NCBI GenBank assembly: GCA_963697675.1
Contig: CAVOOW010000006.1
Location: forward strand, 1,605,238-1,669,237
Reading direction: 5' to 3'
Length of the DNA stretch: 64,000 nt
Source: CAVOOW01 sp963697675
GTDB lineage: Bacteria; Actinomycetota; Actinomycetes; JACCUZ01
In this document: positions 18,273-27,928 of the stretch, one piece after another
Numbering within the stretch: the stretch's first letter is position 1
Layout of the letters: each line of letters opens with the position of its first letter
Made by a program: the position numbers and the translations under genes
The notes under the pieces: generated by a model
Told to the model about the DNA's origin: nothing
The model's database searches: none
Seen by the model: only the letters and a program-made list of their open reading frames with translations

Positions 18273-19540
18273 GCACCGTCGACGAGCAAGCTGTCACTCC
18301 GGACGCGAACGGGCGCCTGGACATCTATGACGACGCGTTCCTCGCCTGCCCGCACGCGCGGCTGGCCAGCCTTCGCGAGCACTGTCCCCTGCAGCCGCTC
18401 TCCCAAGAAGGCTGGTTCATCGTCACCCGTGACGAGGACGTGCGCCGAGTCCTGCGCGACCCGAAGACCTTTTCCTCGACCGTGCATCGGCACGCGCCGC
18501 CGCCGGCGGAAGTGGCCGACGCGGTGGCGGAGATCAGGGCCAAGGGCTGGCCATACACCAACGCGCTGGGCACCAACGATGCGCCGGTGCACACGCGTTA
18601 TCGCAAGCTGGTCAACAAGGTCTTCACGCCCCGATCGCTCGGCTGGATGGAACCCTTGCTCGAACAGACCGCTGAGGAACTGGCGGCGGGGCTGCCGAAC
18701 GGCGGCCCGATCGACTTCCTGGAGGATTTCGCCGGGCGGCTCCCCATCTGGGCGATCTCGCGCATTCTTGGGTTGCCCGATTCCCAGCGAGACGATGTGC
18801 GTCGCTGGACGATCGCCTCCACGGCCAGCATCGGTGCGCAGCCGGCGGCGGCTGACTGGGTCCGCTATGAGAACGACCTGCTCGACTATCAGCTGACGGT
18901 GGCCGCCGAGCTGGAACGCGGCAAGGTCGACCCGTCGCATGGGCTGATCCATCAACTGGCGCAGGTCGCGAGCGAGGAGGGTGACGGCGAGCCCATCGGC
19001 ACCGGCGTGCTGCTCACGCTGCTGCGCGAGATCGTGGTCGCCGGCAACGAGACGACCGGCAAGGCGATCGCCGAGGGCGTCCGGATGTTCGGCTCGGATC
19101 CCGCGCAGTGGGAGCGGCTGCGTGCCGACCCGGGCTATGCCGATGCACTCGTCGAGGAGTCGCTGCGGTTGTCCAGCCCAGCCCAGAGCGCGCTGCGTCG
19201 AGTCACCGAGGACGTTACGCTGGGCGGCCGGGATCTGCCCGCTGGCAGCGTCATCGTCATCTCGCTGGTCAGTGCGAACCGCGACGAGGAACGCTTCGCC
19301 GAGCCGGACGACTTCCGCACCGATCGTGAGAACGGCAGGCAGCACATAGCGTTCGGTCTGGGACCGCACGCCTGCGTCGGTGCAACGCTGGCCAGGATGG
19401 AGGCGATCGCCGGACTGCAGGCGCTGTCGCGCCATGTCGTTGCAATCCGACCAGCCTCTGACGAGCCGCTCCGCTATACGCGCAGCTTCATGCTGCGCGG
19501 GCCGCTTGAGTTCCCCGTGCTGATCGAGCGCCGCCCATGA
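18269..19540 (+). CDS. Cytochrome P450
   Basis: This 423-residue soluble bacterial P450 would insert one oxygen atom into a substrate using a separate ferredoxin and reductase. The I-helix oxygen-activation motif is VVAGNETTGKAI, the K-helix ExxR is EESLRLSS, and the haem loop is FGLGPHACVGATLAR with the axial Cys369. No ferredoxin gene is adjacent, so redox partners must lie elsewhere. It overlaps both neighbours by 4 bases. Family assignment within CYPs needs a database comparison; the catabolic context suggests a degradative role. Confidence 0.94.
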   Translation: MSTVDEQAVTPDANGRLDIYDDAFLACPHARLASLREHCPLQPLSQEGWFIVTRDEDVRRVLRDPKTFSSTVHRHAPPPAEVADAVAEIRAKGWPYTNALGTNDAPVHTRYRKLVNKVFTPRSLGWMEPLLEQTAEELAAGLPNGGPIDFLEDFAGRLPIWAISRILGLPDSQRDDVRRWTIASTASIGAQPAAADWVRYENDLLDYQLTVAAELERGKVDPSHGLIHQLAQVASEEGDGEPIGTGVLLTLLREIVVAGNETTGKAIAEGVRMFGSDPAQWERLRADPGYADALVEESLRLSSPAQSALRRVTEDVTLGGRDLPAGSVIVISLVSANRDEERFAEPDDFRTDRENGRQHIAFGLGPHACVGATLARMEAIAGLQALSRHVVAIRPASDEPLRYTRSFMLRGPLEFPVLIERRP

Positions 19541-20031
19541 CGTCGACTCCGCCGGAGATCGCCCGCTGGCTCGACCACCTCGAGATCTGTGATGTGCTCG
19601 CCCGGTTTGCCGAGGGTCTGGACAGCAGGGATTTCGAGCTCTATCGCTCGATCATGACCGACGAGGTGGAGATCGACTACTCCTCCTGGCGGCCTGACGA
19701 GCCCCCGCGCACGGTTCTTGCCGACGACTGGGTTGCTCGTGGGGCACGCAGGATGCTCGGGCTGGATGCGACGCAGCACTCGCTCACCAACATCCGTACG
19801 ACGATCGATGGTGACACCGCGGTTGCGACGGCTTACGTGGTCGCCGAGCACTTCCTGGCCAACAACGAAGGCGACAGCGCGTTCGTGATCAACGGTTATT
19901 ACCGTGACACGCTGGTGCGCACCAGCGATGGGTGGAAGCTCTCGGGCATCGCGCTGAACGTACGATGGATGGCCGGAAACAAGGCGATAATGACCCTGGC
20001 CGCCGAGCGGTCAGCCGCCGCAGCGCGTTGA
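19537..20031 (+). CDS. SnoaL/NTF2-like domain protein
   Basis: This 164-residue protein has the SnoaL_4-type opening WLDHLEICDVLARFAEGLDS followed by the conserved acid-rich turn DEVEIDYSSW, which in relatives lines a small hydrophobic pocket. Members include scytalone-dehydratase-like enzymes and ring hydroxylating-dioxygenase beta-like folds. It could be a dehydratase or isomerase for the P450 product, which is inference. It is linked by 4-base overlaps to the P450 (ATGA) and the aldo/keto reductase (TTGA). Confidence 0.82.
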   Translation: MTSTPPEIARWLDHLEICDVLARFAEGLDSRDFELYRSIMTDEVEIDYSSWRPDEPPRTVLADDWVARGARRMLGLDATQHSLTNIRTTIDGDTAVATAYVVAEHFLANNEGDSAFVINGYYRDTLVRTSDGWKLSGIALNVRWMAGNKAIMTLAAERSAAAAR

Positions 20032-20969
20032 CGAGCGCTGCCCGTAGGCCTCTAGGCGGCACTGGGCTCGCTGTCTTCCCACTCTGCCTGGGCACGAACG
20101 TCTTCGGTTGGACCGCGGACGAGGCGGCCTCCTTCGCCGTGCTCGATGCCTATGCAGCAGGTGGCGGCAACTTTCTGGACACCGCAGATGTCTACTCGGA
20201 CTGGGTGCCCGGCCACGTGGGCGGTGAGTCGGAGGCAGTCATCGGGCAGTGGTTCGCCGCTCGGGGCAACCGAACGGACATGGTGCTGGGCACCAAGGTC
20301 GGCGGAGCGGGTGGGCTCGGCCGCGCGAACATCGCAACCCGGGTCCAGCGGTGTCTGTCCCGGCTGTGCACCGACTACATCGATATCCTCTATGCACACT
20401 TCGACGACCCGCACACTCCGCTCGAGGAGACTCTCAACGCCTTCACCGAGCTGGTGAGGGACGGCAAGGTGCGCCACGTCGCAGCGTCCAACTACTCCGC
20501 CGAGCGGCTGGCCGAGGCGCTCGCGGTGTCGGACCGCGAAAGTCTCGCGCGGTACGAGGTGCTGCAGCCGCTCTACAACCTGATGGAGCGCGACCGGTTC
20601 GAGGGGCCGACGTCGCAGCTCTGCCTGGCCGAGGGCATAGCCGTACTCCCCTACTTCGGTCTGGCTCGTGGGTTTCTCACCGGCAAGTACCGTCCGGGCG
20701 ACCCGCGACCGGACAGCCCCCGGGCGGTGAAGGCTGCGAGCTATCTCGATGCGCGCGGCGTGGCGGTCCTTGCGGCTCTCGATGGCGTCGCCGCCCGGCA
20801 CGGCGTCAGTGTCGCGTCGGTGGCCCTCGCCTGGCTCGCCGCGCAGCCGAGCGTCGTGGCTCCACTCGCGAGTGCCCGCAACCCGGAGCAGCTGATCGAC
20901 CTGCTGGCGTCGCTCGAGGTGACCCTGCAGGCCGACGAGATCGCCCTGCTCTGCGAGGCCGCTCAGTGA
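20028..20969 (+). CDS. Aldo/keto reductase
   Basis: This is a 313-residue (beta/alpha)8 NADPH-dependent reductase. The catalytic Asp and Tyr are in NFLDTADVYSDW, the Lys in VLGTKVGG, and the lower-barrel segment DYIDILYAHFDDPHTP and KVRHVAASNYSAERL match the family. TTG at 20028 is chosen because it gives a TTGA overlap with the SnoaL-like stop and the normal N-terminus RPLGGTGLAVFPLCLGTN; the open frame extends further 5' inside the previous gene. It is coupled to the next gene by a GTGA overlap. Confidence 0.88.
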   Translation: MTSAARRPLGGTGLAVFPLCLGTNVFGWTADEAASFAVLDAYAAGGGNFLDTADVYSDWVPGHVGGESEAVIGQWFAARGNRTDMVLGTKVGGAGGLGRANIATRVQRCLSRLCTDYIDILYAHFDDPHTPLEETLNAFTELVRDGKVRHVAASNYSAERLAEALAVSDRESLARYEVLQPLYNLMERDRFEGPTSQLCLAEGIAVLPYFGLARGFLTGKYRPGDPRPDSPRAVKAASYLDARGVAVLAALDGVAARHGVSVASVALAWLAAQPSVVAPLASARNPEQLIDLLASLEVTLQADEIALLCEAAQ

Positions 20970-21775
20970 CGACGTCCGCGCGCGAGTTCTCCCTTGCTCA
21001 CCTGACAATGATGGAGGTTGCGCCGACCGATCTCGTCCGTGCCGCTGCCACGGCGGGCTATGACGGCGTGGGCATCCGGCTGGTGCCGACCTCCGACGGT
21101 GTCGACCACGAGATGCTGTCGAGCCGAACACGCCGAGCGGAAGTCAAACGGGTCTTGGATGACACGGGGATCCGGGTCGTCGACGTCGAGGTGATCCGGC
21201 TCTATCCGCACGGCTTCGGCGACGTGCGGCCGTTCTTCGACGTCGCCGCGGCATTTGGCGCAGGACACGTCGTCTGCACCGTGGAGGACGACGATGGAAG
21301 CCGCCGGGTCGACGAGTTCGCCAGGTTGTGCGCCATCGCGGCCGACTATGGTGTCCGGCCCACCCTGGAGTACATGGTGTTCTCATCCGTCCCGACCTTG
21401 ACGGACGCGTTGGACCTCGTGACCGCGGCAGGTGGCTCCGCGGCTGTCCTCGTCGATGCATTGCACCACGAACGCGGTGGTGGGAGCCCCGACGACGTCC
21501 GAGCACTCACGCTGTCCCGCGCGCCATACATGCAGCTGTGCGACTCGCCTGAGACGGGCCGGTTCACCGATCGGACGGTCGCCCGTGAGGAGGCGGTGTA
21601 CGGACGCCTGCTGCCCGGGGCCGGCGCGTTGCCGCTCGCCGAGCTGCTCTCGCAGCTGGACCCCGAGACCGTTGTCAGCGTCGAGTGCCCGCTGATCGGT
21701 CAGCGATCGCCGGCCGACCCGGTTGCCGTCGCCAGGGCTGCACTTGCTGCCGCCCGACGTGTCGCCACCGCCTGA
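20966..21775 (+). CDS. Sugar phosphate isomerase/epimerase-like TIM-barrel protein
   Basis: This 269-residue protein of the xylose-isomerase-like (AP endonuclease 2) superfamily shows SLAHLTMMEVAPTDLVRAAA, GYDGVGIRLVP, TLEYMVFSS and a late VSVECPLIGQR, which supply the metal ligands in relatives. It would isomerise or epimerise a polyhydroxylated ketone or act as a dehydratase. The GTG at 20966 overlaps the upstream stop. It is the last gene of the operon and converges with icmF across a 33-base gap. Its presence with ThuA and an aldo/keto reductase suggests an oxygenated or sugar-like substrate. Confidence 0.82.
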   Translation: MTTSAREFSLAHLTMMEVAPTDLVRAAATAGYDGVGIRLVPTSDGVDHEMLSSRTRRAEVKRVLDDTGIRVVDVEVIRLYPHGFGDVRPFFDVAAAFGAGHVVCTVEDDDGSRRVDEFARLCAIAADYGVRPTLEYMVFSSVPTLTDALDLVTAAGGSAAVLVDALHHERGGGSPDDVRALTLSRAPYMQLCDSPETGRFTDRTVAREEAVYGRLLPGAGALPLAELLSQLDPETVVSVECPLIGQRSPADPVAVARAALAAARRVATA

Positions 21776-21808
21776 CTCGGTCGCCCGGGCGTCCCCCGCA
21801 CCGCACCG

Positions 21809-24800
21809 CTAGACGTTGCGGCGATATTGTCCACCGACCTTGAAGAATGCCTGGCTGATCTGTCCCAGCGAGCAGGTGCGCACTGCCTGCATGAGAACTT
21901 CGAAGACGTTCCCACCCTGGGTCGCGGCGTCCTGGAGCTGTTGGAGGTCATGTTCGGCCGATTCCCGATGCCGAGACTGAAAGTCGCGCAGCCGGCGCAG
22001 CTGCGACTGCTTCTCCTCATCGGTCGCCCGCGCGAGCTCGACCGTCGCGGTGGGGGTGTCCGATTCGGGACCCAAGAAGGTGTTGACTCCGATGATCGGC
22101 AGCGACCCGTCGTGCTTCTTGTGCTCATAGAGCATCGACTCTTCCTGGATCTTGCCCCGTTGATATCCCGTCTCCATCGCGCCGAGCACCCCGCCGCGTT
22201 CGGAGATGCGCTCGAACTCACTGAGCACGGCCTCCTCGACCAGGTCGGTCAGCTCGTCGACGATGTAAGAGCCTTGAAGCGGGTTCTCGTTCTTCGACAA
22301 CCCCCACTCCTGGTCGATGATCATCTGGATCGCCAGGGCACGACGCACGGACTGGACGCTCGGCGTGGTGACGGCCTCGTCGTAGGCGTTGGTGTGCAAC
22401 GAGTTGCAGTTGTCATAGATGGCGCACAGGGCTTGCAGGGTCGTCCGGATGTCATTGAAGTCCATCTCCTGGGCGTGCAACGAGCGCCCGGACGTCTGGA
22501 CGTGATATTTAAGCTTCTGGCTCCGCTCTCCAGCTCCATAGCGCTCCCGCATAGCGACCGCCCAGATGCGTCGGGCCACTCGACCCAGCACGGTGTACTC
22601 CGCGTCGATGCCGTTGGAGAAGAAGAACGACAGGTTCGGGGCGAAGTCGTCGATGGCCATCCCTCGCGCGAGGTACGACTCGACATAGGTGAAGCCGTTG
22701 GACAGCGTGAACGCCAGCTGGCTCAACGGGTTCGCGCCTGCCTCGGCGATGTGATAGCCGGAGATCGACACCGAGTAGAAGTTGCGCACGTTCTGTTCGA
22801 TGAACCACTGCTGCACGTCGGCCATGGCACGCAGCGAGAACTCCGTGGAGAAGATGCAAGTGTTCTGGCCCTGGTCCTCCTTGAGGATGTCGGCCTGCAC
22901 CGTGCCACGGACGTTGTTCAGCACCCAGGACCTCAGCTCGGCCGCCTCGGCAGGGGTGGGTTCGCGACCGTGTTCGTCGCGGAAGGCGCCAAGTCGCTGG
23001 TCGATCGCGGTGTTGAGGTACATCGCGAGGATCGTCGGTGCCGGGCCGTTGATTGTCATCGACACCGACGTGGTGGGCGAAGAGAGGTCGAAGCCCGCAT
23101 AGAGGGTCTTCATGTCATCCAGGGTCGCCACAGAGACACCCGAGGTGCCGACCTTGCCGTAGATGTCCGGTCGCTCGTCGGGATCCCGTCCGTACAGCGT
23201 GACGGAGTCGAACGCCGTCGAGAGCCGGGTTGCGGGGGAGGACTCGGCCAGCAGGTGAAAGCGCCGGTTGGTCCGGAACGGATCGCCCTCGCCGGCGAAC
23301 ATCCGGGCGGGTGCCTCGCCCTCTCGCTTGAACGGAAAAACCCCGGCGGTGAAGGGAAAGCGTCCCGGGAGGCTCTCCGCGCGCAGGAACGTGACCAGCT
23401 CGGCGTCGTCCTTAGTCCGCGGCAGTGCGACCCGAGGCATGGGCGTGCCCGACAGGGTCTTGCGTGACCTGTCGTGGTAGTTCGCCATCGTTGCCGGCCA
23501 CTGTTCGAGGGCGTCCCGTACCCCGTCGTCCAAGGCTCGGTCCGCCTCGTCGAGCAGGCTCGCCAATGGGCCGGTGTCGGCGTCGGGGAGCGCCTTGACC
23601 AGCTCTAGAGCCGTGGTCAGATGTTGTCGTCTGCGCGCGATCTCCGCCTGGTCGGTCGTCTTCCGGTGGTAGGCGCGGACGGCGTCTGCCACCTCCGCCA
23701 GGTAGCGCTCGCGCGACGCGGGCACCACAGTGGTCAGCCCAGAGGAGACCATGCCCTCGACATGCGGCAGGACACCGGTGGCGACGATCAGCCCGTGCTC
23801 GACGAGCAGCCCTTTGAGGTGCTGGAAAAGTGCGGTCACGCCGTCGTCGTCGAACCTGGCCGCGCTGGTGCCGAAGACCGGCATCGACTCCCACGGCTGA
23901 CCGAACGCCTCACGGTTGCGGACCATCTGCCGGGCCACGTCTCGGCGCGCGTCGTCGGCTCCGCGTCGCTCGAACTTGTTGAGCGCAACTGCGTCGGCAA
24001 AGTCGAGCATGTCGATCTTCTCGAGTTGCGATGCCGCTCCGTACTCCGGTGTCATCACATAGAGAGACGCATCGACGAACGGGACGATCGCTGCGTCGCC
24101 CTGCCCGATGCCGGGTGTCTCGACGATCACCAGGTCGAAGCCGGCCGCCTTGCACGCGGCGATGATGTCGCCGAGATGCTCTGGGACCTCGCGGCCAGTT
24201 CTCCGGGTGGCCAGGGAGCGGAAGTAGACCGTGTCCCCGTGCAGCGAGTTCATCCGGATGCGGTCCCCGAGCAGGGCGCCACCGCCACGCCGCCTGGTGG
24301 GATCGACAGCGAGTACGGCGATGCGCACCTTGTCTTCCTGGTCGAGCCGGAAACGGCGCACCAGCTCATCGGTCAGAGACGACTTGCCCGAGCCACCGGT
24401 CCCGGTGATGCCGAGGACTGGAGCGCCACCCGCCGCAGCCTGCAAGATGGCAGCGCGACGGGCCGGGTCGGCCCGGCCCGACTCGAGGACCGTGATGGCT
24501 CGCGCGAGCGCCTTCTGGCCACCGGCAAGCACGCCGTCGACGTCCAGCTCGGCGTCAGCCAGATCCACATCGCAGTCCGCCACCATGGTCGCCACCATGC
24601 CTGTCAGGCCGAGCCGCTGACCGTCCTCCGGGGAGAAGATCCGCACGCCACGTTCCCGGAGCAGCTCGATCTCGTCAGGAACGATGACGCCGCCACCGCC
24701 TCCGAACACGCGCACGTGGCCGGCCCCCCGTTCGCGCAGCAGGTCGACCAGATAGCTGAAGTACTCGACATGCCCGCCCTGGTAAGAGCTGAGAGCCACT

Positions 24801-25003
24801 CCCTGCACGTCCTCCTGGATCGCCGCGGTGACGACGTCGTCGACGCTGCGGTCGTGGCCCAGGTGCACGACTTCTGCGCCCTGCGACTGGAGGATCCGAC
24901 GCATGATGTTGATCGACACGTCGTGGCCGTCGAACAGGCTTGCTGCGGTCACGAAGCGCACCGGGTGCAGCGGTCGCGACCGGTCTGGGCCGAGCTCTGT
25001 CAC
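21809..25003 (-). CDS. icmF: Fused isobutyryl-CoA mutase (adenosylcobalamin-dependent) with G-protein chaperone
   Basis: This 1064-residue fusion interconverts isobutyryl-CoA and n-butyryl-CoA. The N-terminal cobalamin domain has FDGHDVS (lower-ligand His27), SSYQGG and VFGGGGG. The middle MeaB-like GTPase has GTGGSGKSS (Lys207) and VETPGIGQGD, the chaperone that loads and repairs cobalamin. The C-terminal substrate domain has GVFPFKREGEAPARMFAGEG, YGKVGTSGVS and SVSMTINGPAPTILAM. The order cobalamin/GTPase/mutase and length are those of IcmF. A GTG start at 25003 has an AGGAG site. It is divergent from an SDR/PHA cluster, and converges with the P450 operon. Confidence 0.96.
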   Translation of the reverse strand: MTELGPDRSRPLHPVRFVTAASLFDGHDVSINIMRRILQSQGAEVVHLGHDRSVDDVVTAAIQEDVQGVALSSYQGGHVEYFSYLVDLLRERGAGHVRVFGGGGGVIVPDEIELLRERGVRIFSPEDGQRLGLTGMVATMVADCDVDLADAELDVDGVLAGGQKALARAITVLESGRADPARRAAILQAAAGGAPVLGITGTGGSGKSSLTDELVRRFRLDQEDKVRIAVLAVDPTRRRGGGALLGDRIRMNSLHGDTVYFRSLATRRTGREVPEHLGDIIAACKAAGFDLVIVETPGIGQGDAAIVPFVDASLYVMTPEYGAASQLEKIDMLDFADAVALNKFERRGADDARRDVARQMVRNREAFGQPWESMPVFGTSAARFDDDGVTALFQHLKGLLVEHGLIVATGVLPHVEGMVSSGLTTVVPASRERYLAEVADAVRAYHRKTTDQAEIARRRQHLTTALELVKALPDADTGPLASLLDEADRALDDGVRDALEQWPATMANYHDRSRKTLSGTPMPRVALPRTKDDAELVTFLRAESLPGRFPFTAGVFPFKREGEAPARMFAGEGDPFRTNRRFHLLAESSPATRLSTAFDSVTLYGRDPDERPDIYGKVGTSGVSVATLDDMKTLYAGFDLSSPTTSVSMTINGPAPTILAMYLNTAIDQRLGAFRDEHGREPTPAEAAELRSWVLNNVRGTVQADILKEDQGQNTCIFSTEFSLRAMADVQQWFIEQNVRNFYSVSISGYHIAEAGANPLSQLAFTLSNGFTYVESYLARGMAIDDFAPNLSFFFSNGIDAEYTVLGRVARRIWAVAMRERYGAGERSQKLKYHVQTSGRSLHAQEMDFNDIRTTLQALCAIYDNCNSLHTNAYDEAVTTPSVQSVRRALAIQMIIDQEWGLSKNENPLQGSYIVDELTDLVEEAVLSEFERISERGGVLGAMETGYQRGKIQEESMLYEHKKHDGSLPIIGVNTFLGPESDTPTATVELARATDEEKQSQLRRLRDFQSRHRESAEHDLQQLQDAATQGGNVFEVLMQAVRTCSLGQISQAFFKVGGQYRRNV

Positions 25004-25350
25004 GACGCACTCCTGACTGAACCCTGGCTGTGGGAGGGAGGATTTACTAGGATATCCGATATTAGGATGTCAAAGATAAAGCCGAGTGGATCAATTTCCG
25101 CGGGGCTGGCTGTCGCCCGAAACCCCAACGTTGCCCAATCAGCATGACTATAGTCGGTGCCTAGTAACTTGGCCTCGACCGGGAGCGCAACGACAGGGAG
25201 ACCAGCTAGAGTCCCGCAACAACACGTCAGGTAACTTGACACTGACCCGATCCTGGTGCAAAGCCGCGCGCGGCATCGTCGAAGCGATGGACGCCGAGCG
25301 TGCCTCGGTGGGTGGGCGGTCCATTCGCATCCCGATTGATGAGGAGAGCA
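25004..25350. promoter_or_regulatory. Divergent control region between icmF and SDR/phaC genes
   Basis: These 347 bases carry no convincing gene. Near the icmF start, an AT-rich patch includes the perfect 8-bp palindrome GGATATCC, with the related AGGATATC and AGGATGTC in tandem about 20 bases apart. Nearer the SDR, TAGTAACTTGG and GGTAACTTGAC are similar sequences about 75 bases apart. I interpret these as likely operator and promoter elements for both directions. No regulator can be assigned. Confidence 0.4.
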
Positions 25351-26178
25351 ATGCCAAAGCTTGACGGCAAGGTCGCGCTGGTCACTGGGGCCGGACGAGG
25401 CATCGGAAAGGCGATCACCACGAAGCTCGCAGCCGAGGGCGCACGCGTGGTCGTCAACGACCTCGATCCTGATCCCGCTGCTGAGACGGTCGCGGAGATT
25501 GTCGGTGCGGGCGGGGAGGCAGTCGCCGTTGCCGGCAGCGTCACGCAGAGTGGCTTCTCCGACGACCTGGTCGCCGCAGCGCTGTCCACCTACGGGGACC
25601 TGCACATCGTCGTGAACAACGCCGGATACACCTGGGACAGCGTCATCCAGAAAACCACGGACGAGCAGTGGGACTCGATGCTCGCCATCCACCTCACGGC
25701 ACCCTTTCGCATCTTGCGATCCGCGGCACCGCACTTCCGTGATGCCTCGCGCCGAGAGACTGAGGCGGGGGGTGTGGTGACGCGCAAGGTGGTCAACATC
25801 TCCTCCGTCGCCGGCACGGGTGGCAACGTGGGACAGGCAGGATATTCGTCTGGCAAGGCGGGGGTCATCGGGCTGACCAAGACCATGGCCAAGGAATGGG
25901 GTCGCTATCAGGTGACCGTCAACGGTGTCGCGTTCGGACTGATCAAGACTCGGTTGACCGACGCTCCTGCAGGTGGCGGCTCTTCTATCCGGATCGACGA
26001 CCGCGACATCAAGGTCGGCATCAGTGCCGACCTGATGGACTCGATGGAGCGCGGCATCCCGCTGGGCCGCGCGGGCACCCCGCAGGATGCGGCCAACGCT
26101 GTCTATCTGTTCTGCGCGCCGGAGTCTGACTACATCAGCGGGCAGGTCGTGGTCTGCGGCGGCGGAATGGTGCTGTGA
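25351..26178 (+). CDS. SDR, probable acetoacetyl-CoA reductase-type
   Basis: This 275-residue SDR has TGAGRGIGKAI, VVNNAGYTWDSVI, the serine in NISSVAGTGGN and the catalytic YSSGK. It is slightly longer than FabG because of an insertion around RDASRRETEAGG. Lying directly before a PHA synthase gene, it is most simply the NADPH-dependent reductase making 3-hydroxyacyl-CoA; the family alone does not prove the substrate. The ATG at 25351 has a GAGGAG site, and the longer frame upstream is rejected. Confidence 0.85.
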   Translation: MPKLDGKVALVTGAGRGIGKAITTKLAAEGARVVVNDLDPDPAAETVAEIVGAGGEAVAVAGSVTQSGFSDDLVAAALSTYGDLHIVVNNAGYTWDSVIQKTTDEQWDSMLAIHLTAPFRILRSAAPHFRDASRRETEAGGVVTRKVVNISSVAGTGGNVGQAGYSSGKAGVIGLTKTMAKEWGRYQVTVNGVAFGLIKTRLTDAPAGGGSSIRIDDRDIKVGISADLMDSMERGIPLGRAGTPQDAANAVYLFCAPESDYISGQVVVCGGGMVL

Positions 26179-26238
26179 TCGACATCGAGTGATGCCCGTC
26201 GACGAGTGGCGGTCCAACCAAGCTGAAAGGCGACCCAC

Positions 26239-27918
26239 GTGGTGCAACAGACTATTTCCGAGCCGGAGGTCGTCGATGCCGTCGGCGGCGCCGACGCGAC
26301 CGGTATCCCGAACGCGGCGGAGCTGCTCTCGAGCCTCGGGTTCCTGATTGGCCAGGGCGGCGCGCTCGGGCGCGAGGCGACCATCTTGTGTGCGGAGCTG
26401 CTCAGGATCGGCATCGGTCGTTCCGAAGTGGCGCCACAGCGCGGTGACGGTCGGTTCCGCGATCCCGCCTGGGAGGAGAACCCTGCCTACCGGCGCGTGG
26501 TGCAGGCTTACCTGGCGGCGTGCCGCACGGTGGACAACCTGGTCGACGGGGCGGAGGGGAACGACTGGCGTCGTGCGGAGAAGGCCCGGTTCCTGTTGGG
26601 GATCCTGACCAGCGCCGCGGCACCGACCAACATGCTCGCGGGAAACCCAGCCGCGATGAAACGCGCCCTCGACACCGGTGGCCAGAGCCTGCTCAAGGGG
26701 TTCAAGAACTGGGCTGGCGACATCCGCTCGAACCGTGGCATGCCCTCGATGTCCAAGCCCGGCGCGCTCAAGGTCGGCGAGGACCTGGCGCTGACTCCGG
26801 GCGGCGTGGTCAGCCGCGACGAGGTTGCCGAGCTGATCCAGTACAGCCCGGCGACCACGAAGGTCTATGAGCGCCCGACACTGGTGGTGCCGCCGCCGAT
26901 CGGCCGGTTCTACTTCCTCGACCTCGCGCCCGGTCGCAGCTTCGTGGAGTACTCGGTCAGCCGCGGCCTGCAGACATTCCTGGTCAGCTGGCGCAACCCG
27001 ACGAAAGAGCAAGCCGGGTGGGACATCGACACTTACGCCGAGCGCGTCCTGGCCGCCATCGACGAGGTACGGGAGGTCACCGGCAGCGAGGACGTCAACG
27101 TCATCGGCTTCTGTGCCGGAGGCATCTTGAACTCGGCTGTCTTGAACAAGCTGGCCGCTGACGGCGACAAGCGGATCCACACGGCTGCCTTCGCGGTGAC
27201 GCTGCTCGACTTCGGGATGTCTGCGCCGATCGGCGCGTTCTCCTCGGCAAAGCTGCTGTCATTCGCCAATTGGAACTCGCGGCGCAAGGGCATCATCGAC
27301 GCGCGGAGCATGGGTGGTGTGTTTGCCTGGATGCGGCCCAACGACCTGGTGTGGAACTACTGGGTGAACAACTACCTGCTCGGCCAGGACCCGCCCGTGT
27401 TCGACATCCTGTCCTGGAACGCCGACGGCACGAACCTCCCGGCCAAGCTGCACGGCGAGTTCCTGGACATCTTCGCGAACAACCCGTTGGTCGGTGAAGG
27501 CGAACGGACCTTCTTGGACACCCCGTTGGACGTGTCCACCATCGACATGCCGAAGTTCGTCACCGGCGCCATCAACGACCACCTGACGCCGTGGCGCGGG
27601 ACCTACCGAACGACCGAGGTGATGGGCGGACCCGCCACCTTCGTGCTGAGCAACGCGGGACACATCGCCAGCCTGGTCAACCCCCCCGGGAATCCGAAGG
27701 CGAGCTATTTCACCGGTCAACCGGCTGGGGCGGTCGACGCAGACACCTGGCGGGAGACCGCCGAGCAGAAGTCCGGGTCCTGGTGGGAGGCCTGGGCGGA
27801 CTGGACGACTGATGTCGCCGGCGCACAGGTGCCGGCGCGCAAACGACTCGGCAGCCGCGCGCACCCCATGCTGGCGGAGGCACCCGGTCTCTACGTGCGC
27901 GACCAGCTTCCGACGTGA
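26239..27918 (+). CDS. phaC: Polyhydroxyalkanoate synthase, class I-like
   Basis: This 559-residue enzyme polymerises 3-hydroxyacyl-CoA into polyester granules. The catalytic triad can be placed: Cys292 in the lipase-like box GFCAGG, Asp447 in AINDHLTPW and His475 in NAGHIAS. The conserved WNYWVNNYLLGQ and NWAGDIRSNRGMPS stretches confirm the family. Single-subunit length indicates class I or II, not the PhaE/PhaR-requiring classes. It starts with GTG GTG at 26239 after a GAAAGG site. It lies 60 bases after the SDR; no phasin or PhaA gene is adjacent. Confidence 0.95.
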   Translation: MVQQTISEPEVVDAVGGADATGIPNAAELLSSLGFLIGQGGALGREATILCAELLRIGIGRSEVAPQRGDGRFRDPAWEENPAYRRVVQAYLAACRTVDNLVDGAEGNDWRRAEKARFLLGILTSAAAPTNMLAGNPAAMKRALDTGGQSLLKGFKNWAGDIRSNRGMPSMSKPGALKVGEDLALTPGGVVSRDEVAELIQYSPATTKVYERPTLVVPPPIGRFYFLDLAPGRSFVEYSVSRGLQTFLVSWRNPTKEQAGWDIDTYAERVLAAIDEVREVTGSEDVNVIGFCAGGILNSAVLNKLAADGDKRIHTAAFAVTLLDFGMSAPIGAFSSAKLLSFANWNSRRKGIIDARSMGGVFAWMRPNDLVWNYWVNNYLLGQDPPVFDILSWNADGTNLPAKLHGEFLDIFANNPLVGEGERTFLDTPLDVSTIDMPKFVTGAINDHLTPWRGTYRTTEVMGGPATFVLSNAGHIASLVNPPGNPKASYFTGQPAGAVDADTWRETAEQKSGSWWEAWADWTTDVAGAQVPARKRLGSRAHPMLAEAPGLYVRDQLPT

Positions 27919-27928
27919 TCGCACCTCG

